Below are positions 55,060-63,526 of a stretch of 64,000 nt of DNA, one piece after another. The DNA is from Streptococcus sp. 'caviae' (GTDB lineage: Bacteria > Bacillota > Bacilli > Lactobacillales > Streptococcaceae), in contig NZ_MOWR01000004.1 of NCBI RefSeq assembly GCF_001937065.1, positions 124,001-188,000 on the forward strand, in the 5' to 3' direction. The translations under genes and the position numbers were made by a program. The notes below the pieces were generated by a model. It was not told the origin of the DNA. It worked only from the letters and a program-made list of their open reading frames with translations, and did no database searches. Within the stretch, counting starts at the first letter, position 1; every line of letters starts with the position of its first letter.

Positions 55060-56301
55060 ATGAAAAAGAAACAGCTTTTTAGCAGTGCTATGATGCTGGG
55101 TGCTCTTGTCTTGCCGATGCTTGTGCAAGCAAAAGCAGCAGCAAATGATTTTTATGCTGATCAAACCAATGCTCAGCGTGCTGATATTACCAATTGGGTT
55201 GCCAGCACTCCGGATCAGATCAGCAGCAATATATCATCTCAAAATATTAATTTGAATCACTTAAACGGTGAACGTTACATTATTCAGTGGGGTGATACTC
55301 TTTGGGGAATTTCGCAGGCAACTGGTATTTCTATCCAAAAGCTCGCCTATGACAATAACATTGCCAATGTAGATTTGATTTATGCAGGGGACGTACTTAT
55401 TCTGAACCGCGATGGCAAGGTGCCTGCATCTTATACCTATAAAGGAAGCGGACGCTATTGTGCCCATACCTCAATCAATATTAATTTCTACAGCGATAAT
55501 GATACTGTGATTATTGTTAACAACACCTCTTATTATGAAGATAATCATATTGAGCACAATTATCCTGCTATTGATGATCAAGACGACAGTTCATCATCTT
55601 CTGATAAAATGACTAAAGAGAGTACAGATCGTTCTTCAAATGAAGATGACACCGATCAATCAAGTACTGATACTAAAAAGAAGACTAAGCCAAAAGCTAA
55701 AGAAAAAACATTAGAGACTGAAGTTTATCAGGATACTGTCCAAGACGAAATGAATAAACTTATGATGGAAGAATCGTCCAAAAAAATCAGCTTTATCTCC
55801 CATGATGAGGAAGAAAAATCAGATGACGTTCAAGTCGAAGATTTGGAAAAAGAAAGCTTATACCAACAGGCTCAAACCATTGAGGTAAACAGCACTGCTC
55901 AAACACAAAAAGCGGCTAAAGAAGCTGCCAAAGCTATTTACGAACAATTAAAGAATGACGGCCATCTGCAAGACTTGATGGATGCTCAGGCGGTCCAGCT
56001 GGATGTTTCGGCTGAAAGTAAAACGGAACTCAGCTTCAATCTAAGCCTTTATAATAAGCCTGAGGAAACAGAGCCAAGCGACACTTCCAGCGATGATGAA
56101 AGTGATGTTCCAAATGCAGATACTGATAGAAGCAGCAGTGATACAGCGGATAGTAATAGCAACGATAACAGCGATGCTGCGGATACTCCGTATAATAATG
56201 ATACGGATGACTATACAACAGCAGCAGAGCCTTATGAGGAAGAAGACACGACAGAGGCTGTAACAGAAGCGGCTGACGAGTCCTATGATAATCTAGAATA
56301 G
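55060..56301 (+). CDS. Secreted LysM-domain protein with acidic low-complexity tail
   Basis: 413 residues. Signal peptide about 1-28 (MKKKQLFSSAMMLGALVL, cleavage after AKA). One LysM domain at about 70-112 (YIIQWGDTLWGISQATGISI) for peptidoglycan binding. Residues 175-230 and 330-413 are Ser/Asp/Glu/Thr-rich, while 270-320 is a helical segment. No LPXTG or other anchor, so attachment is through LysM only. No catalytic domain found. GGGAGGATG precedes the ATG. A wall-associated protein of unknown role, 12 nt before its partner gene. Confidence 0.85.
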   Translation: MKKKQLFSSAMMLGALVLPMLVQAKAAANDFYADQTNAQRADITNWVASTPDQISSNISSQNINLNHLNGERYIIQWGDTLWGISQATGISIQKLAYDNNIANVDLIYAGDVLILNRDGKVPASYTYKGSGRYCAHTSININFYSDNDTVIIVNNTSYYEDNHIEHNYPAIDDQDDSSSSSDKMTKESTDRSSNEDDTDQSSTDTKKKTKPKAKEKTLETEVYQDTVQDEMNKLMMEESSKKISFISHDEEEKSDDVQVEDLEKESLYQQAQTIEVNSTAQTQKAAKEAAKAIYEQLKNDGHLQDLMDAQAVQLDVSAESKTELSFNLSLYNKPEETEPSDTSSDDESDVPNADTDRSSSDTADSNSNDNSDAADTPYNNDTDDYTTAAEPYEEEDTTEAVTEAADESYDNLE

Positions 56302-56312
56302 TGAGGGAAATA

Positions 56313-56795
56313 ATGACTAAACGCAAGCTCATAACTATTATTGCTGCAGCTCTTCTTGCTCTTATCGTTATCGGCGGCGGATTTTATTACTATGCCAGCC
56401 ATCATGTAGCGAAAATGATTCCGGGGCATGCCTATAAATATTCAAGTGTCCTTAAAGGAGAGAAAAATGACCGTGTAATGTATGTTGCTTTTTCCGGCAC
56501 TAGTGATAAAGCCATTGTTACGCGAAATAAAGCAGCTGCTTTAAAAGCTGCCCAGAGCGACAGGCAGTTTGAAAAAGTTTATAAGGATCAAAGTACAAGT
56601 GCATCTTGGAAATATAAGGCAAACGGCAATAGAGTGACTTTAGGAAAAGTCGAAGATAACAAGCTGTCTCAGTGGCAGTATAACAGCGTATTAGCTTTTG
56701 GCAAGCACTTCACTTCAGGCAGTTTTACTTATCAGATTTCCGAAGCCGGTCAAGGGCAAGTAAAGCAAAAGATGCGCTTTGAACAAATTGATTAG
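56313..56795 (+). CDS. Membrane-anchored hypothetical protein
   Basis: 160 residues: N-terminal uncleaved membrane helix (about 6-28, then YYYASHH), followed by an extracellular basic domain with repeated beta-type segments (MIPGHAYKYSSVLKGEKND, SWKYKANGNRVTLGKVED, GSFTYQISEAG). Small and similar in plan to streptococcal lipocalin-like or DUF-type lipoproteins but without a lipobox Cys. Start 56313 follows GAGGG; an earlier GTG lies in the LysM stop. Co-transcribed with the LysM gene. Confidence 0.7.
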   Translation: MTKRKLITIIAAALLALIVIGGGFYYYASHHVAKMIPGHAYKYSSVLKGEKNDRVMYVAFSGTSDKAIVTRNKAAALKAAQSDRQFEKVYKDQSTSASWKYKANGNRVTLGKVEDNKLSQWQYNSVLAFGKHFTSGSFTYQISEAGQGQVKQKMRFEQID

Positions 56796-56850
56796 CAATC
56801 ATGAAAAGAGAGATTTATTTTGCATTATTCTGACTGTGAAATAAATCATT

Positions 56851-56893
56851 AAAGGGGCTTAGTTCTGCAAACAGCTGAACTAGGCCTTTTTAA
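56851..56893 (+). terminator. Terminator of the LysM operon
   Basis: AAAGGGGCTTAGTTCTG and AGCTGAACTAGGCCTTTT pair with two mismatches, followed by T residues. Confidence 0.75.
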
Positions 56894-57065
56894 GTGTCCG
56901 GAATTTTTAGACAGAAGAAAGCCTGCCGGTTTTTCTCCTTATTTCAGCTGAAGCTCTGCCAGAGGATGGCTGAGTGCAAAATGAAGGAATAGCTGACAAA
57001 GATTTTGAAAAAAGGCTGGAAAAATAGTATAATTTTTTAGAATTAAGATTTAGAAAGAATGACTT

Positions 57066-57968
57066 ATGATTAGTGCTATTGTTTTTGATGTTGATGACAC
57101 TATTTATGATCAGCAGGCGCCTTACCGAATTGCTGTGGAAAAATGTTTTCCTGATTTTGATATGACTCAGATCAATCAGGCTTACATCCGTTTTCGCCAT
57201 TATTCGGACACAGGTTTTCCGCGGGTAATGGCTGGGGAATGGACCACGGAATACTTCCGTTTTTGGCGCTGTGAGCAGACCCTCTTAGAGTTTGGCTACC
57301 GGCAAATCAGCGAAGATGAGGGAAATCATTTTCAGGAAGTTTATGAACAGGAACTGGATCAGATTACTATGCTGGATGAAATGCGTCTGACACTGGATTT
57401 TCTGAAAGAAAAAAATATTCCCATGGGTGTTATCACCAACGGTCCGACGGAACATCAGCTGAAAAAAGTGAAAAAGTTAGGGCTCTATGATTATGTTGCC
57501 CCTAAACGGGTGTTGGTCAGTCAGGCCACAGGCTTTCAAAAACCGCAGAAAGAAATCTTTAATTTGGCTGCTGAGCAGTTTGATATGAATCCTGATACGA
57601 CTCTGTATGTGGGCGACTCTTATGATAATGATATCATTGGTGCTCATAACAGCGGCTGGCATTCTATGTGGTTTAATCACCGGGGCCGCCGCTTAAAGGC
57701 CGGGACAAAGCCTGTTTTTGATTTGCAGATCGATTCCTTTGAGCAGCTCTATGGGGCTGTGAAAGTTTTATTTGACCTGCCCAGCCACAAATTTATTTTT
57801 GACACAAATGACCGCAGCAATCCTGTCTTACAGCTGGGAATTAATAACGGTCTTATGATGGCTGCTGAACGACTATTAGAAAGCAATATCAGTATTGACA
57901 AGGTTGTTATTCTGCTTAGACTGGATAAGAACCAAGAAAAGGTGCTGCGTCTGAAATATGCTAAGTAG
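57066..57968 (+). CDS. HAD-IA family hydrolase with C-terminal extension
   Basis: 300 residues. HAD motifs: I FDVDDTIYD (residues 7-15), II Thr in VITNGPT near 122, III Lys in FQKPQKEIF near 158, IV GDSYDNDIIGA near 178. The last 70 residues (about 230-300) extend beyond the usual YjjG-type nucleotidase and include a helical segment with LGINNGLMMAAERLLES. Acts on phosphomonoesters, perhaps pyrimidine nucleotides. TATAAT lies near 57027; ribosome site AGAAAG is weak. Single gene before a strong terminator. Confidence 0.87.
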   Translation: MISAIVFDVDDTIYDQQAPYRIAVEKCFPDFDMTQINQAYIRFRHYSDTGFPRVMAGEWTTEYFRFWRCEQTLLEFGYRQISEDEGNHFQEVYEQELDQITMLDEMRLTLDFLKEKNIPMGVITNGPTEHQLKKVKKLGLYDYVAPKRVLVSQATGFQKPQKEIFNLAAEQFDMNPDTTLYVGDSYDNDIIGAHNSGWHSMWFNHRGRRLKAGTKPVFDLQIDSFEQLYGAVKVLFDLPSHKFIFDTNDRSNPVLQLGINNGLMMAAERLLESNISIDKVVILLRLDKNQEKVLRLKYAK

Positions 57969-58023
57969 AGGCTGTTTAAGCATACAGTTTGCTTAGTATG
58001 AAATACAGTTTGATAAAACTAAA

Positions 58024-58076
58024 AAGAGAGTGGGTAGAAATCAATCATTCAAAAATTGATTTCTACCCACTCTCTT
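58024..58076. terminator. 22-bp perfect stem terminator
   Basis: AAGAGAGTGGGTAGAAATCAAT followed (9-nt loop) by its exact complement and ATTTTT; stem arms at 58024-58045 and 58055-58076 (stated by position, 22 nt each). Confidence 0.92.
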
Positions 58077-58153
58077 ATTTTTAGCTGTTCGGTCTGAAAC
58101 AGACCACTGGACTTTCAGGTCACCACCTTAATACCAGGACCTGGTGAGAACTA

Positions 58154-58178
58154 AAATTTTCAATTTTTGGGTTGCTCC
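58154..58178. repeat. 25-nt dispersed repeat, copy 2
   Basis: Identical over 25 nt to 21055-21079, again downstream of a strong terminator and followed by CACTCCC/CATTCCC. The 58081-58150 stretch before it has two more short inverted repeats (GGTCTGAAACAGACC and ACCAGGACCTGGT). Confidence 0.7.
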
Positions 58179-58200
58179 ACTCCCTCTTTTTGAAAAGGTA

Positions 58201-58842
58201 TCAAATGCTTTGTTTTAAAACTGCTTTTTCATAAGACGTGTCGTTCCAAGTGATCAGCTTAAAATGTTTGAAGTCTGCTGTTTCTAAAATGGTGACACTG
58301 GCATTATCAAGCCCGCCGTCCCGGCGAAGCTGAGCAGGTTCGCAGCCTAAGAGTGACTGAATAGCGGCTGTCAGTGTGGCCCCGTGGCCCACCAGTAAAA
58401 TATTTTGGGCCTGTAAGTCCTTAAGTGATTTCACAAAGTTTGAGACGCGGTGCGTTACACGGTAAACAGACTCAGCATCAAAGATGGAATGATCAAACTG
58501 TGCCAAATTATGGCGGAAAGCCTTCATTTGTTTAGGATAGATGGAGCTGACCAGACTGATTTTTTGACCTTCCAATCTGCCCAGATTCCATTCTCGCAGA
58601 TTTTTAGTATAGGTGATATCTGTTGGATAAAGGTTTTCCTGAGTGATAATCTGGCTGGTGAGCCTGGCGCGTTTGAGGTCGCTGGAATACACTCTGTCAA
58701 ATTTGATATCTTTCAAATAGTGTCCCAGAAGTTCAAGTTCCTTAACAGAGCTTTCCAGAAGCGGCGAGTCTCCGCTGGCACCCTGAAAGCGGCCTTCCAA
58801 ATTCCATTGCGTTTTTCCGTGTCTGACAAAATACAGTTTCAC
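58201..58842 (-). CDS. Histidine phosphatase superfamily (phosphoglycerate-mutase-like) protein
   Basis: 213 residues starting with GTG at 58842, giving MKLYFVRHGKTQWN; GGGAG lies about 12 nt upstream. Catalytic His in FVRHGKT, second His in LLVGHGATL, Arg in SSDLKRARLTS. Broad-range phosphatase rather than true mutase by length and lack of the mutase insert. Last gene of the four-gene minus operon from 60541. Confidence 0.85.
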   Translation of the reverse strand: MKLYFVRHGKTQWNLEGRFQGASGDSPLLESSVKELELLGHYLKDIKFDRVYSSDLKRARLTSQIITQENLYPTDITYTKNLREWNLGRLEGQKISLVSSIYPKQMKAFRHNLAQFDHSIFDAESVYRVTHRVSNFVKSLKDLQAQNILLVGHGATLTAAIQSLLGCEPAQLRRDGGLDNASVTILETADFKHFKLITWNDTSYEKAVLKQSI

Positions 58843-58862
58843 AATTCTTACATCTCCCAAAT

Positions 58863-59225
58863 CTAATCAATAATTTCAACACCAAAAGGAAAAAGACTGA
58901 TACCGGCCATCTTTACCGATTGTACAGCGAAAGGAATTCCGATAATGGTTATGCAAAGGACAGCAGCACTGGACAGATGCATCAGAGCCAGTTCCCATCC
59001 GGCCAGTAAAATCCAGATGATATTCCCTAAGAGGCTGGAGAAGCGGTTGGAAAAGACGATTGTTTTGCCAAAGGGAAAAAGGCCGAAAGAGCCGATTTTA
59101 AAGCACTGCAGTCCAAAAGGAATTCCTAAAACGGTGATACAGAGCACTAGCCCCACTGCATACCAAGCAATGGCAGCCCAAAGTCCAGCACAAAAGAACC
59201 AAATAATGTTTCCAAGTACTCTCAT
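58863..59225 (-). CDS. YccF-domain membrane protein
   Basis: 120 residues with two copies of the YccF motif (VLGIPFGLQCFKIGSFGLFPFGK near 33-55 and IIGIPFAVQSVKMAGISLFPFG near 95-116) and three or four hydrophobic segments. Function unknown; family is small inner-membrane proteins. AAGGAG precedes the ATG, 3 nt after ybaK. Confidence 0.88.
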   Translation of the reverse strand: MRVLGNIIWFFCAGLWAAIAWYAVGLVLCITVLGIPFGLQCFKIGSFGLFPFGKTIVFSNRFSSLLGNIIWILLAGWELALMHLSSAAVLCITIIGIPFAVQSVKMAGISLFPFGVEIID

Positions 59226-59228
59226 TTT

Positions 59229-59702
59229 CTACTCCTTAATATCAGCAAATTCAGCATGGACAAAGTCTGCCAAAACTTGGCTGTCAATGCCAATAGACCG
59301 GCCGATTTCACCAGCTGATACAATCATTTTTCCCTTTTCAAGCGCCGTGCTGTCAATATAGATAGGAAAAGGATGTTTTTGCCTGATGCCGACAGGATTA
59401 TTCGCACCGTGAACGTAGCCGGTTGTTTTTTGCAGTTCCTTTTGCGGAATCATGCTGACTTTTTTATTGCCCGATATTTTAGCCAGCTTTTTTTCAGACA
59501 GGTGCTCTGTGATGGGAATAATTCCGATAATTGGGCCTGTCTTATCGCCTTTTAGAGCCAGCGTTTTAAAAATATCTTCCTCTCGGATATCTTCCGGCAA
59601 GTCTCCTTCTAAGGCATTGATGGCTAAACTGTCGTGTTCTATTTTTGCTTTATCCAAAATCTGATCAACCAGTGTTTTTTTCAGTTTATGCTTTTTACTC
59701 AT
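59229..59702 (-). CDS. ybaK: Cys-tRNA(Pro)/YbaK-family deacylase
   Basis: 157 residues of the YbaK/EbsC family, which removes cysteine mischarged onto tRNA-Pro. The family fold start MSKKHKLKKTLVDQILDKAK and the core KTLALKGDKTGPIIGIIPI are present, with the conserved Lys and GYVHGANNPVG loop near 93. Starts 4 nt inside the end of the DUF368 gene (ATGA overlap). Confidence 0.9.
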   Translation of the reverse strand: MSKKHKLKKTLVDQILDKAKIEHDSLAINALEGDLPEDIREEDIFKTLALKGDKTGPIIGIIPITEHLSEKKLAKISGNKKVSMIPQKELQKTTGYVHGANNPVGIRQKHPFPIYIDSTALEKGKMIVSAGEIGRSIGIDSQVLADFVHAEFADIKE

Positions 59703-60541
59703 TTGTATTTTTCCTCAAGTTTGCTCATCCAAGCTCCCAAAGCAATACCGGCTATACAGCACAAAGCAGCCAGTAAGAAGGTTACCCAGCTGCTGCCAGC
59801 ATAAGAGATACTCTCAGCATTTCTTGGATTTGGAATAATAATCAAAAGCGTACTGGAAATGACAAGTCCTAAAATAAAGTGATAAACACGGGAATGATAA
59901 TGGTTCAAAGCGTAGTCCATAGCCTTTGAAAAGAGCAGCACAGCTGCCATACCGCCGATAGCAATCGGCAGAAAAACACCCATTAGATCAAGGTTTTTAA
60001 AACCGGTCAGCATGGGTGAATAAAGGCCCATGATTAAAAGGAGATTGGACGGACTGAGTCCCGGCACCAAGACACCAAGAGCAATCAGGACACCGGCCAG
60101 AACAAAGCTGGCAAAGTTGGCTGGAATGGTACCGACCAAGTCATTTAAGAAGTAGAGCAAAAGGCCGGAGACCAAAAAGGTTCCTAAAAGCCAGATCCAG
60201 TCTGCTTTATCGCGTTTAGATTTTTGAGTGGATTCAGCAAACAAGGTTGGCAGAGTTCCGACAATCGTTCCTGTAAAGGCCCAGAGAACAGGAACTTGAT
60301 AATGTTCCAGCAGGTATTCTAAAGGTGCAGAAAAAAGAGCGATTCCCAGAATGCCGCCGATTCCTACAGGGATAAAGAAAAGAACATTTTTGACAAAATC
60401 TTTTGACAGGTGTGCCAAAAATGAAATGATACGCTCATACAGCCCTAAAATAGATGCCAATACTCCGCCAGATACGCCAGGCAGAATAAAGCCCAAGGCA
60501 ATGATAACTCCTTTGATTAATCTTGCTATCCAAGAAATCAT
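59699..60541 (-). CDS. popT: DUF368-family polyprenyl-phosphate transporter
   Basis: 280 residues, about eight hydrophobic segments in two inverted halves. The DUF368 motif GFILPGVSGGVLASILGLYE near residue 18 and GVLVPGLSPSNLLLIMGLYSP near 155 repeat. Family members in other Gram-positives and in Vibrio have been shown to recycle undecaprenyl phosphate across the membrane. Start 60541 follows TTTGGAGGAAATC; the codon at 60553 lies in that site. First gene of an operon with ybaK and yccF. Substrate by family. Confidence 0.85.
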   Translation of the reverse strand: MISWIARLIKGVIIALGFILPGVSGGVLASILGLYERIISFLAHLSKDFVKNVLFFIPVGIGGILGIALFSAPLEYLLEHYQVPVLWAFTGTIVGTLPTLFAESTQKSKRDKADWIWLLGTFLVSGLLLYFLNDLVGTIPANFASFVLAGVLIALGVLVPGLSPSNLLLIMGLYSPMLTGFKNLDLMGVFLPIAIGGMAAVLLFSKAMDYALNHYHSRVYHFILGLVISSTLLIIIPNPRNAESISYAGSSWVTFLLAALCCIAGIALGAWMSKLEEKYK

Positions 60542-60585
60542 GATTTCCTCCAAAATAAAATAATATACCTTCCCATTATATCATT

Positions 60586-61569
60586 TTAAAGCTGATTATA
60601 ATAGACTTGAATTAAATCCAGAAAGTCCTGTACGGAATAATCGCTGGCAAAAAATTCTGCAGCAGCCCCATTCCAATAGTCATCTGGGTCTTGATGGTCT
60701 GTCCCGCCTAAATAGCTGGACACCATCTGGTGCGTCCAGACAGTTCCTGAAGCATCTTTTTGGCCCAGCGTAACTGGCAGCTGGTATTTTTTAAGCATGA
60801 CAGCCGTATAATAAGCGGCATTGGCTAACTGTCTGGCGAAATTTTCCTGGCTGTGCTCGCGTATCAGTTCAAACTGCAGGTAATAAGGATTGCCTTTAGG
60901 ACCGGCACCCTGAGCCATGTAGCGATCATCGGCAATCTGAAAAATACTGTCTTTGTCAATAAAGCTGTGGACAAAGACGCCGGCTGATTTGTAATTCTGC
61001 TTCATATAAGAGACCTCGCTCTGAAGAGATGAACTGTCGTTGCCGGTATCGTGAATGATAATACCCTTAGGCTGTGCAGATGCCCCAAAATAAGCTTGCT
61101 GTTTAAACTGCTGGTAAATAGCCTGGGTAATTTCAGCATGAGGGTAATTTAAAGAAGCAATGTACTGATTGATGGTATTGGTCTGCTGAATTTGAAGGTT
61201 TTTAGCATCAAGGTAATAGCTGCGCCCCCTTAATGTTATTTTAGCCAGAGTCACCTGTTTGCCTTTTAATTTTGTCAGAAAATAGCCTTCCACTTGTACA
61301 GTTGCATTTTGTTCTAAGCTGTCGGCAGCCAAATCAAATAAATAAGGATAGAGCATCGGTGAAGAATCAGCTGTAATAATCGCCTTTTGATTGACTTTAT
61401 AAGAAGCAGAAACATGAAAGCGGTGCTGGTAGATAAAAAAAGTAAGTGCCAAAAGAGCAAGCAGGAGACCTGCAAGGACTGGATACTTCATTTGTTTTTT
61501 CTTTTTGCGCTGCCGGCTGCGCCGGCCTCTAGCAGGAGATTGTTTCTTCGTTTTTCGTTTTTTAGCCAT
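60586..61569 (-). CDS. N-acetylmuramoyl-L-alanine amidase-like (Amidase_2) protein
   Basis: 327 residues. Very basic cytosolic start (MAKKRKTKKQ...RSRQRKKKKQ, 1-27), one membrane helix (28-47), a variable linker domain (about 50-140), then an amidase-2 domain from about 155 with zinc ligand candidates His in IIIHDTGND, His in GVFVHSFID and the HQ...DHQDPDDYW end near 280. Cuts the amide between muramic acid and peptide in peptidoglycan, at the outer membrane face. Start at 61569; the -10 box lies 6 nt before it, see findings. Confidence 0.82.
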   Translation of the reverse strand: MAKKRKTKKQSPARGRRSRQRKKKKQMKYPVLAGLLLALLALTFFIYQHRFHVSASYKVNQKAIITADSSPMLYPYLFDLAADSLEQNATVQVEGYFLTKLKGKQVTLAKITLRGRSYYLDAKNLQIQQTNTINQYIASLNYPHAEITQAIYQQFKQQAYFGASAQPKGIIIHDTGNDSSSLQSEVSYMKQNYKSAGVFVHSFIDKDSIFQIADDRYMAQGAGPKGNPYYLQFELIREHSQENFARQLANAAYYTAVMLKKYQLPVTLGQKDASGTVWTHQMVSSYLGGTDHQDPDDYWNGAAAEFFASDYSVQDFLDLIQVYYNQL

Positions 61570-61584
61570 ATCATTATCATAGCA
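61570..61584 (-). promoter_or_regulatory. Extended -10 promoter abutting the amidase start
   Basis: On the minus strand TGCTATGAT (61584-61576) leaves 6 nt (AATGAT) before the ATG at 61569; no ribosome site. Confidence 0.58.
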
Positions 61585-61658
61585 CGATTGCTTTAAAAAA
61601 ACTGAAATCAAGAAAAAAGGCAGCTGATTTTTTAAGAAGAACATGATGCCAAATGAAA

Positions 61659-61684
61659 AAGAACGGGAGCTTTAATCCCGTTCT
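61659..61684 (-). terminator. Terminator after thiT
   Basis: AGAACGGGA and TCCCGTTCT pair; on the minus strand the right arm leads into TTTTTC. The 61645-61917 gap shows no other feature. Confidence 0.65.
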
Positions 61685-61917
61685 CAAATTGAAGATAAAT
61701 CTCGTTTTGCTTGTGAATTGGGGAACTAATTCTGGCATTTACAGGGCTTAAAAAAATTTTGCCTTGAAGATAGTTCTGTCTATATTCCAAGAAAGCGGAA
61801 TAGATAGCCCTGATGGCGGCGTCATTACTCACAAAAGAGTATCATCCGGAAGATGACGTATAAGCAATCAGTCATCAAAAGCAGTTGCTTTCGCCGTTCC
61901 GCTCTCTTTATGAATTG

Positions 61918-62499
61918 TCAGCTCCCTTTACCTGTTTTTGTTTTGGTCTTAGGCAAAAAGAACTGCGGCTGACTTGGCACCAGGACAAGCAGAACCAGAA
62001 TAACCACTAGAAAGGTAAACAGTCCTGCACTGCCATTGACCGTAAAGGAATACCAGAAAGGAGACATTCCTTTTGGTGCGTAACTTCCCCAAAAGATAAA
62101 GCCGGCGATGTAATGGCAGACATATCTGGTGAAGGTGGCAGCAAAAGCTCCAATAATGGCATAGGACAGAGCCTTGGACTTGTGCCCCTTTTTAAGAGCC
62201 TGCTGAAGGGGCTTTTGCATAAAACCGGCAAAACCCATGCAAAGAAAAGCAAGGATATATTCCAGAATGACCTGTGAAAAGCTGAGATAGTAGACTTTGG
62301 CCAAAAGAAAATGCAGCAGCCCCCAGAGAAGACCGGATAAAATCCCATATTTAGCGCCTCTTCTCAGAGAAAAGATAATGAGCGGAATGGCTCCGAAGGA
62401 CGGGGTAAACCAGCTGGCAAAATCAGGCAGGAGTGACAGGACCATGGCTAAAGCAGCAGCCAGTGCCGCTTCGACAAGAATGACAGAATTTTTGGACAT
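61918..62499 (-). CDS. thiT: Thiamine ECF transporter substrate-binding component
   Basis: 193 residues, six hydrophobic segments. ThiT pattern: ALAAALAMVLSLLPDFASW near the N-terminus and the thiamine-pocket residues in GSYAPKGMSPFWYSF near 140. Captures thiamine and works with the shared ECF energising module encoded elsewhere. The start at 62499 follows AAGGAGG; a longer reading from 62547 would lie in the riboswitch hairpin. Controlled by a TPP riboswitch. Confidence 0.93.
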   Translation of the reverse strand: MSKNSVILVEAALAAALAMVLSLLPDFASWFTPSFGAIPLIIFSLRRGAKYGILSGLLWGLLHFLLAKVYYLSFSQVILEYILAFLCMGFAGFMQKPLQQALKKGHKSKALSYAIIGAFAATFTRYVCHYIAGFIFWGSYAPKGMSPFWYSFTVNGSAGLFTFLVVILVLLVLVPSQPQFFLPKTKTKTGKGS

Positions 62500-62504
62500 A
62501 AAAA

Positions 62505-62526
62505 GACCTCCTTCATTCAAGGAGTC
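62505..62526 (-). promoter_or_regulatory. SD-sequestering hairpin of thiT
   Basis: CTCCTT and AAGGAG (extended by GA/TC) form a small hairpin that hides the thiT Shine-Dalgarno, between the riboswitch and the ATG. Confidence 0.65.
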
Positions 62527-62551
62527 TGCATGTGTTAATTTCATCAATTAG

Positions 62552-62636
62552 TCACATCCCCACGCCAGTATTAACTAGATCAGGTCCATAGGATTTTGCA
62601 AAAAGCAATCTCAGCTAAGAAGCACTCCTTGTGATA
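62552..62636 (-). promoter_or_regulatory. TPP riboswitch (THI-box)
   Basis: On the minus strand the THI-box elements appear in order: AGGAGTGC, GCTGAGAT, then ACCTGATCTAGTTAATACTG and GCGTGGGGATGTG. Thiamine pyrophosphate binding should favour the hairpin over the thiT ribosome site. Confidence 0.95.
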
Positions 62637-62680
62637 TTCTATTAACTACATTATATGACGGAAACCAAAGACTGTCAAGC

Positions 62681-63526
62681 TTATTCATTTACCGGTCCGA
62701 ATAATTTTTCATAGGTTGCTTTGGTGTCTTTGTTAACAGCAATTTGATTGAGGTCCAGTGTGTGTTTAAACCCTTGCAGCCGTCCCTGAGAAGTGTATTG
62801 GTGCAGGTCGTAGTTTAACTTGGTCTTGGGAACAGCTTCAAAATAGCCTGAGTCGGTGCCGTAAGTAGGTATCCAGATGGCATCAAAGCCCTTGGTAGAA
62901 ATGCTGTGTTCCTCCATGAAATAGGTACCAATATAGATGCCGACATTCTCGGCACCGAGGCGTTTCAATTCATCACGGAAAGCCTTGACGCCCTTATTCA
63001 TGTCAGACATGGTTTTCTCTTCAACATCAAGCCAATAGAAAGTCGGATTGTAAGGCGAAGCATTTTTATAGAAAGTTTTGGCTTCAGCTTTCATCTTCTT
63101 GACACTAGACCCGCGGACATAGGCGTAGACGGCTACAGGAATACCTCGTTTTTGAAATTCTTCAATATGTGTCTTAAACGATTTATCAACTCCGGAACTG
63201 TGAGCGGCATTGTTTTTCTTGGCGATACCTGAGCCGCCCTGCACACGAATAATAGCACCCGATATGTTGCTAGACAGGGTATCATAATCAATTTCGCTGG
63301 GCAGCTGCCAGCCGGAGATATCAATAATCGGATTAAGAGTAAAAGTGTCTCCATCTGAATTTGTTTTTTGTTTCTTTGCAGTTTGTTCAATTTCAGGAAT
63401 TGATTTTCGAGCTGCAGCTAATTCTTTTTGCCGCGCATTTTCAGAACGGCTGTTGCTCAAAATTAACAATAAAGCGAACAAACTGAAGAAAGCCAGAACA
63501 AAAACAGGCTTAATTCTTCTTCTCAT
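62681..63526 (-). CDS. GH25 muramidase-like secreted or membrane-anchored enzyme
   Basis: 281 residues. One N-terminal hydrophobic segment (about 7-25, signal peptide or anchor), linker, then GH25 domain from about 65: start IIDISGWQLPSEID, catalytic DxE in FYWLDVEEKTM near 180, and IGTYFMEEH near 215. Hydrolyses the glycan strands of peptidoglycan. The ATG at 63526 is directly preceded by GGGGAG with no spacer; a -10 box lies 7 nt upstream, see findings. Upstream in-frame ATG at 63583 lacks a ribosome site. Confidence 0.85.
   Translation of the reverse strand: MRRRIKPVFVLAFFSLFALLLILSNSRSENARQKELAAARKSIPEIEQTAKKQKTNSDGDTFTLNPIIDISGWQLPSEIDYDTLSSNISGAIIRVQGGSGIAKKNNAAHSSGVDKSFKTHIEEFQKRGIPVAVYAYVRGSSVKKMKAEAKTFYKNASPYNPTFYWLDVEEKTMSDMNKGVKAFRDELKRLGAENVGIYIGTYFMEEHSISTKGFDAIWIPTYGTDSGYFEAVPKTKLNYDLHQYTSQGRLQGFKHTLDLNQIAVNKDTKATYEKLFGPVNE

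Noticed and set aside
61632-61832. 66-codon minus-strand ORF between thiT and the amidase gene
   Set aside because: It reads through the thiT terminator hairpin, has no ribosome site, and its C-terminus is the hairpin itself.
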